Assembly: GCA_008711295.1 (NCBI GenBank)
Contig: VUYV01000070.1
Span: 1,574,485 to 1,638,484 of the forward strand
Length of the DNA: 64,000 nucleotides
From: Anarhynchus alexandrinus
Lineage: Eukaryota; Chordata; Aves; Charadriiformes; Charadriidae
Direction of reading: 5' to 3'
This document shows, piece after piece, positions 60,224-64,000 of the stretch (its first letter is position 1; every line of letters starts with the position of its first letter). The notes beneath the pieces are model-generated. The model was given only the letters and a program-made list of their open reading frames with translations, was not told where the DNA came from and ran no database searches. A program made the translations under genes and the position numbers.

Positions 60224-63200
60224 AATTCCTGGTACATCTGTTATGCATCATCTTATACATGGACTGCAGCTGTAGAAAGAATGAACAAATTAAGATGCTT
60301 ACGTCAGTAATTATTTCGAGCCTAGCATTGCTGAACAATGTCTTTTCCTGAAGGAGTCAAGGTACAAACGGGAGAAGGTTAAAGCTGTGTAGCTCAAGTC
60401 AGTCTAATTTAAAAGGAGCTGAAAGAGAACAAAATACATCTTTTATGTAATTAGCATCTTAAAACTTCATTGTTCAGTTTTGTGCTAACAGCACATACAA
60501 GACTTGCTTAAGGAGGAAGATTAACAGTTTCCTGGAGAGTTCAAGGTCACTAATTCTGAGTGTTACATAGTGAAATTCTGTATGTTTCTGCTTTCTGATG
60601 TGTGTTAAATATTTGCAGAAGGAGTTAACTGCATTTTCTTTTCTTGCTAGAACCTAGTATTTTAAATTCACTGTCACTGAAATACATATGCTATGTGAGA
60701 ACAAAATGTAGAATGTCTGTTGGCTTGTCTGTAGACATAAGTAGAGGTTGCCATTAAAAATCCTCAACAGTTACCTCATTTGAGAGATCGTATTATCCAC
60801 ATTTGTAGCAGTGTTCAGATGACTATATCACACAGCAATATTCAAAATTGATGTAGAGTATCCACTTTTTAGCGCGCTGTGCTCTGCCATTAGAGATGCC
60901 CTCAGAGAACTGTTTTTGTAACGTCTTTTATGAATAATTTTTTTATCCAAGTACTGTAATATGAAATCCTGGGGTTGCTAAGGACATCTCTGCTTATTAG
61001 TGTTGTAAGCTCATCTGTAATAAAACTTTGCAAAACTTTCTTACTATAAATAGAATCAATCTCACTTTGAAAGGTTGGTCATGAGTCCTCCTATCGCATC
61101 CTAAGGTAAGCGTTGTCTGAGCTTTTAGTTTATGACAAATACCTGAACTTAGGTGAATTTCATACACCTGAGATTTAGTTAAAAAAAATGAAGGTTACTT
61201 CTGCACCAAAATATCTGGATGAACTATGGTGCAGACGAGCAAAAGGTTTCAAACCCCTCAAAAGTTTCAGCTCCTTGGATGGCTGTCAGGTGCCTGGCTG
61301 GATGACTTCAGGCCGCCACATCTGAAAAGTCTCTCTGGGCGACGCGGTTGTCCTGTCCGGGTGACTGGGCCCTTGAACTGTTCCATTGGAGTCCCAGAGC
61401 TTGTAAGCATCTGTGTGGAGATTATGGTTACACTGGGCTTTTAGTTTCTAGAGACAGGACTTTGTACGTATCGATCATTTTCAGTTGTTTTATATGCTCC
61501 TCTGTAGCAATTTTTTAAGTCTTGAGCAGTCAAGGCTACACGTGCCGTAATTGTCAGAAGTCGCCCTCTCTAAACTATTGAGATATTGTCATTAAAATGA
61601 AAATACTGAGAGCTCTAACTCTATGGGAAGGTGATTCTTGATGGACAGCTTACTTTTACAATCATACATCAGATATCCTGTAATTGAGAAGTAATTTATA
61701 TAGAATGATTAACAGTAAGAAATAATTAATAATTCCTGTGTTGCCCAAACAAACTTTCCAGTGCTCCCATTTGAGATTTTTATTAGTCTAAACACGCACA
61801 GTATATCATTAAGTTATTTTCTTGCATGATTGATTGATTGAATTATTTGTTTACTGGGGGAGGGATTAAGTATCTAAGAATAATGGGAGGCAGAGAAAAA
61901 GGGAAGAGAAGTTGACTTTCTTCAGGAGACATATTAGCAAAAAAAAAAAAAACAACAATTTTTGCTAGGTAAAATCAGCATGCATTTTTTTCATACCAGA
62001 GAGAGTGCGTCATGTAGAGCATCATGTAGGGCTGAAGGTCAAGGCCAACCTGTTTGCTTCGTTTTTTTCAGTGATCCATTATCTACTCTTGCTTTGTTGG
62101 AGTCACTAGTACTTCCAAAGAGGAAAACAAAAAGGAAAAAAGAAATGGCAACAAGAAGAGATTCTATGTCATGTCTTAGTTATCGTTGTAATATGCACAC
62201 ACCACCATAATCAAATTCAAGCACACTGAATAAGCCAATTAGTTGTTCTAGTAGCAGTGAAGCAATTAAAACAAACGGACCTGTCTTTGCTACAAGATGT
62301 AGATGGATTAGGAAGAGAGATGGGCTTCCTTCCTTTCTCATGCCATTGTCACTCAAATAGACTGGAGTTTCTTTGCCTACTGAGTTCCGTACTGCAAGAA
62401 GCAGAATATCACTTGATGAGTGCTTTTTCACTTGTCGTTTATTTCTGCTTTTTCCAGACTGGGGACAGTTCTATATAAGACAAAAAAAAATTATGTATTT
62501 GTGTTATTGTGGAGTCTGGGAGCGCTACCCGTGGAGCTTTCTCTCTAAAGCAATTCATTCCATATGGGTAGGTTACTATAATTATGTCTATGCAGATGCT
62601 GAATCCAGTTACAATAAGCAGAAACCAAGGCTGTTGTTTTCTCAGAAAAATGCAGAAAAACTAGAGACCAAAGCCAGCTATTAATCTGGCCTATTAGTAT
62701 GTGGACAGAATGACAGATAACGGTTTCTCCTCCCAGATTCTCCATTCGTCTCTGGGCTGTTTTTCTATACAGCTAGTGTACACAGAAGATGCCCAAACTG
62801 GTATATTACAGTTCCCTTCTCCTCAAAAAATAAATTAAAAAAAAATATTTGCCCAGGGCAAAAATTGCTACTTCCCATAGCCCTGATCTGAATGGGAATG
62901 GTCTGTGTGGCTTAACTACATTGAATCTGCTGTATGCGGTGCTGGAGGGTGGTAGTACTGAATGATAAACCCCAGTGGATCCTCCTTGTAATGCCATGCT
63001 ATCTCTCTGGAAATATATTGCATAATTCTGTCTTTCTTTTTTCCCTCCTTTTGGCTGTTTCGCCCTTTTTGTACTTCTTTCTTATCCGGGTGGGATAGGA
63101 TTCTGCTAAAGTGTATTTGTGCCGTACCAGATCCCCCTATTCTCTCACCAGTATTATTTGTCTTATTAACATTTGAAATATTTTTCTAGGTATTTTCATC

Positions 63201-63770
63201 TATAATCTTGCACAGGTCAAAATTTACTGAACTAGAAATCAAGCCTATGGTGAGTTTTGGGGTACTTTAGGTCTTCCCTGCAACTAGAGGCTGTATGAGC
63301 TATGAACTCAAACTCATCTTTCATGAAATACCACGTAAATTCCTTGTCGCTACGTCTATGGCTTAAAAATCCTAATGCAGCTAAAAGTATGAAATATTAA
63401 GCATATCCTTTTATGTACTTTGAATTTATGGGGACTTCAAAGTCAGTCCTCATTTATTGTCTGGTTTGTTTCACTTCAGAAATGACTTGAACTGTGAACG
63501 AAAAGGAGCTGACAGTATTTTCAGATAGGCACTTTATAGTTGTGCACTTTGCAACTATACGATAGGACTGCCTCTGTTGCCTTGAATGCAAAATTAGCTT
63601 GTTGATATGTGCTGCTACAGACCGAGGAACAGATGTAGTAATTCTACTTTATTTACATGAAATCTCTAAAAAGGCATTTGCTGGCAGCATGCTAGGAATA
63701 AATACAGTATCAAATATAAACCACGCCATGCTATGTTAGCTCATTCAGGTGTCAGCTGTGCCATTTAGAT

Positions 63771-64000
63771 GTGGGTGAGAGCGGGGAGTCGGATCCCTCC
63801 CAGCAGAGCTGGGAGCTCTCCCGTGCTCGGCACCCCCGGCGCCAGCCTGCTCCCGCCGCTGCCCGTCGGTGGGTGTTTGCCCCGGGAGCGTGCCCGCCGC
63901 TCTGCCCGGGGTCCAGGGACCCTGCCACCCTGCCTGTAGCCCCTGGGCTGGGGCTCTGCAAGAAGGACATGCCCAGCAGTCGCACCCACTGATAACACCC
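63771..64000. promoter_or_regulatory. GC-rich, CpG-dense right edge (candidate CpG island)
   Basis: Composition changes abruptly to GC-rich. I count about 15 CpGs in the 130 bases from 63780 to 63910, near the number expected without CpG depletion. Open frames exist on both strands (73-77 codons), all Pro/Gly/Arg/Ala-rich and unrecognised, as expected of GC-rich DNA with few stop codons. It looks like the left shore of a CpG island that could mark a promoter or first exon beyond the window. An isolated GC-rich patch is the alternative. Confidence 0.4.

Larger units (their letters stand above)
57923..63770. other. AT-rich non-coding stretch
   Basis: No gene is recognised. A T/G-rich tract (58493-58562) is followed 150 bases later by an A/C-rich tract (58712-58755), and another T/G-rich tract lies at 60187-60223. 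A (TGAT)-like run lies near 61825-61842. The 103-codon + frame at 62373-62684 and its neighbours have no domain. Confidence 0.55.

Noticed and set aside
26773..60878. Shared octamer AGCGCGCT (26773-26780 and 60871-60878) as a dispersed element
   Set aside because: The similarity does not extend beyond about 11 bases, so it is probably coincidence.
1..64000. CRISPR arrays, bacterial operons, ribosome binding sites or phage genes
   Set aside because: The CR1 and LTR content shows vertebrate nuclear DNA, and no regularly spaced repeats are present.

Overview
This is vertebrate nuclear DNA, almost certainly from a bird. The main evidence is a set of CR1 LINE fragments carrying the avian 3' end: an ATTCTATG-type octamer repeat preceded by the 'ggtcccttccaacc' block. 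A solo endogenous-retrovirus LTR of a kind common in bird genomes supports this. Base composition is AT-rich, with small GC-rich islands. I cannot name the species; the LTR hints at a neoavian bird, but only weakly.

I recognise no host protein-coding exon, tRNA, rRNA or snRNA gene. Almost all open reading frames are short, lack recognisable domains and look like chance frames. The window reads as intergenic desert or as the inside of a very large intron. The T/G-rich tracts lie mostly on the + strand and G exceeds C in many stretches. That would fit an intron of a + strand gene, but it is an inference and not a demonstrated transcript.

Layout. Positions 1-8370 are AT-rich single-copy sequence with a small CR1 piece (1019-1136), a G-rich block (about 5640-6000) and a compact CpG cluster (6474-6731). 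A good CR1 3' end lies on the minus strand at 8371-8830 and a CR1 stub at 9676-9741. Positions 9742-22278 hold AT-rich single-copy DNA with an AP-1-like palindrome near 17050, a possible degenerate coding segment at 17784-18069 and a GC-rich block at 20051-20423. A 519-bp solo LTR with a 5-bp target duplication lies at 22279-22797 (minus), followed by a CR1 tail of about 30 bp. Positions 22912-33027 contain a perfect 30-bp inverted repeat (27502-27574). CR1 copies follow at 33028-33177 and 50381-50629, both +. The longest CR1 copy (57066-57922, +) is a dead reverse-transcriptase remnant. The right edge (from about 63771) enters a CpG-rich, GC-rich segment that may be the start of a promoter island lying mostly outside the window.

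The genes present are transposon relics only, so there is no operon or pathway to describe. I did not find a convincing new biological system. The items most worth checking are the perfect fold-back at 27502-27574, the two CpG clusters, and the two unexplained open segments near 17.8-18.1 kb and 39.5 kb.
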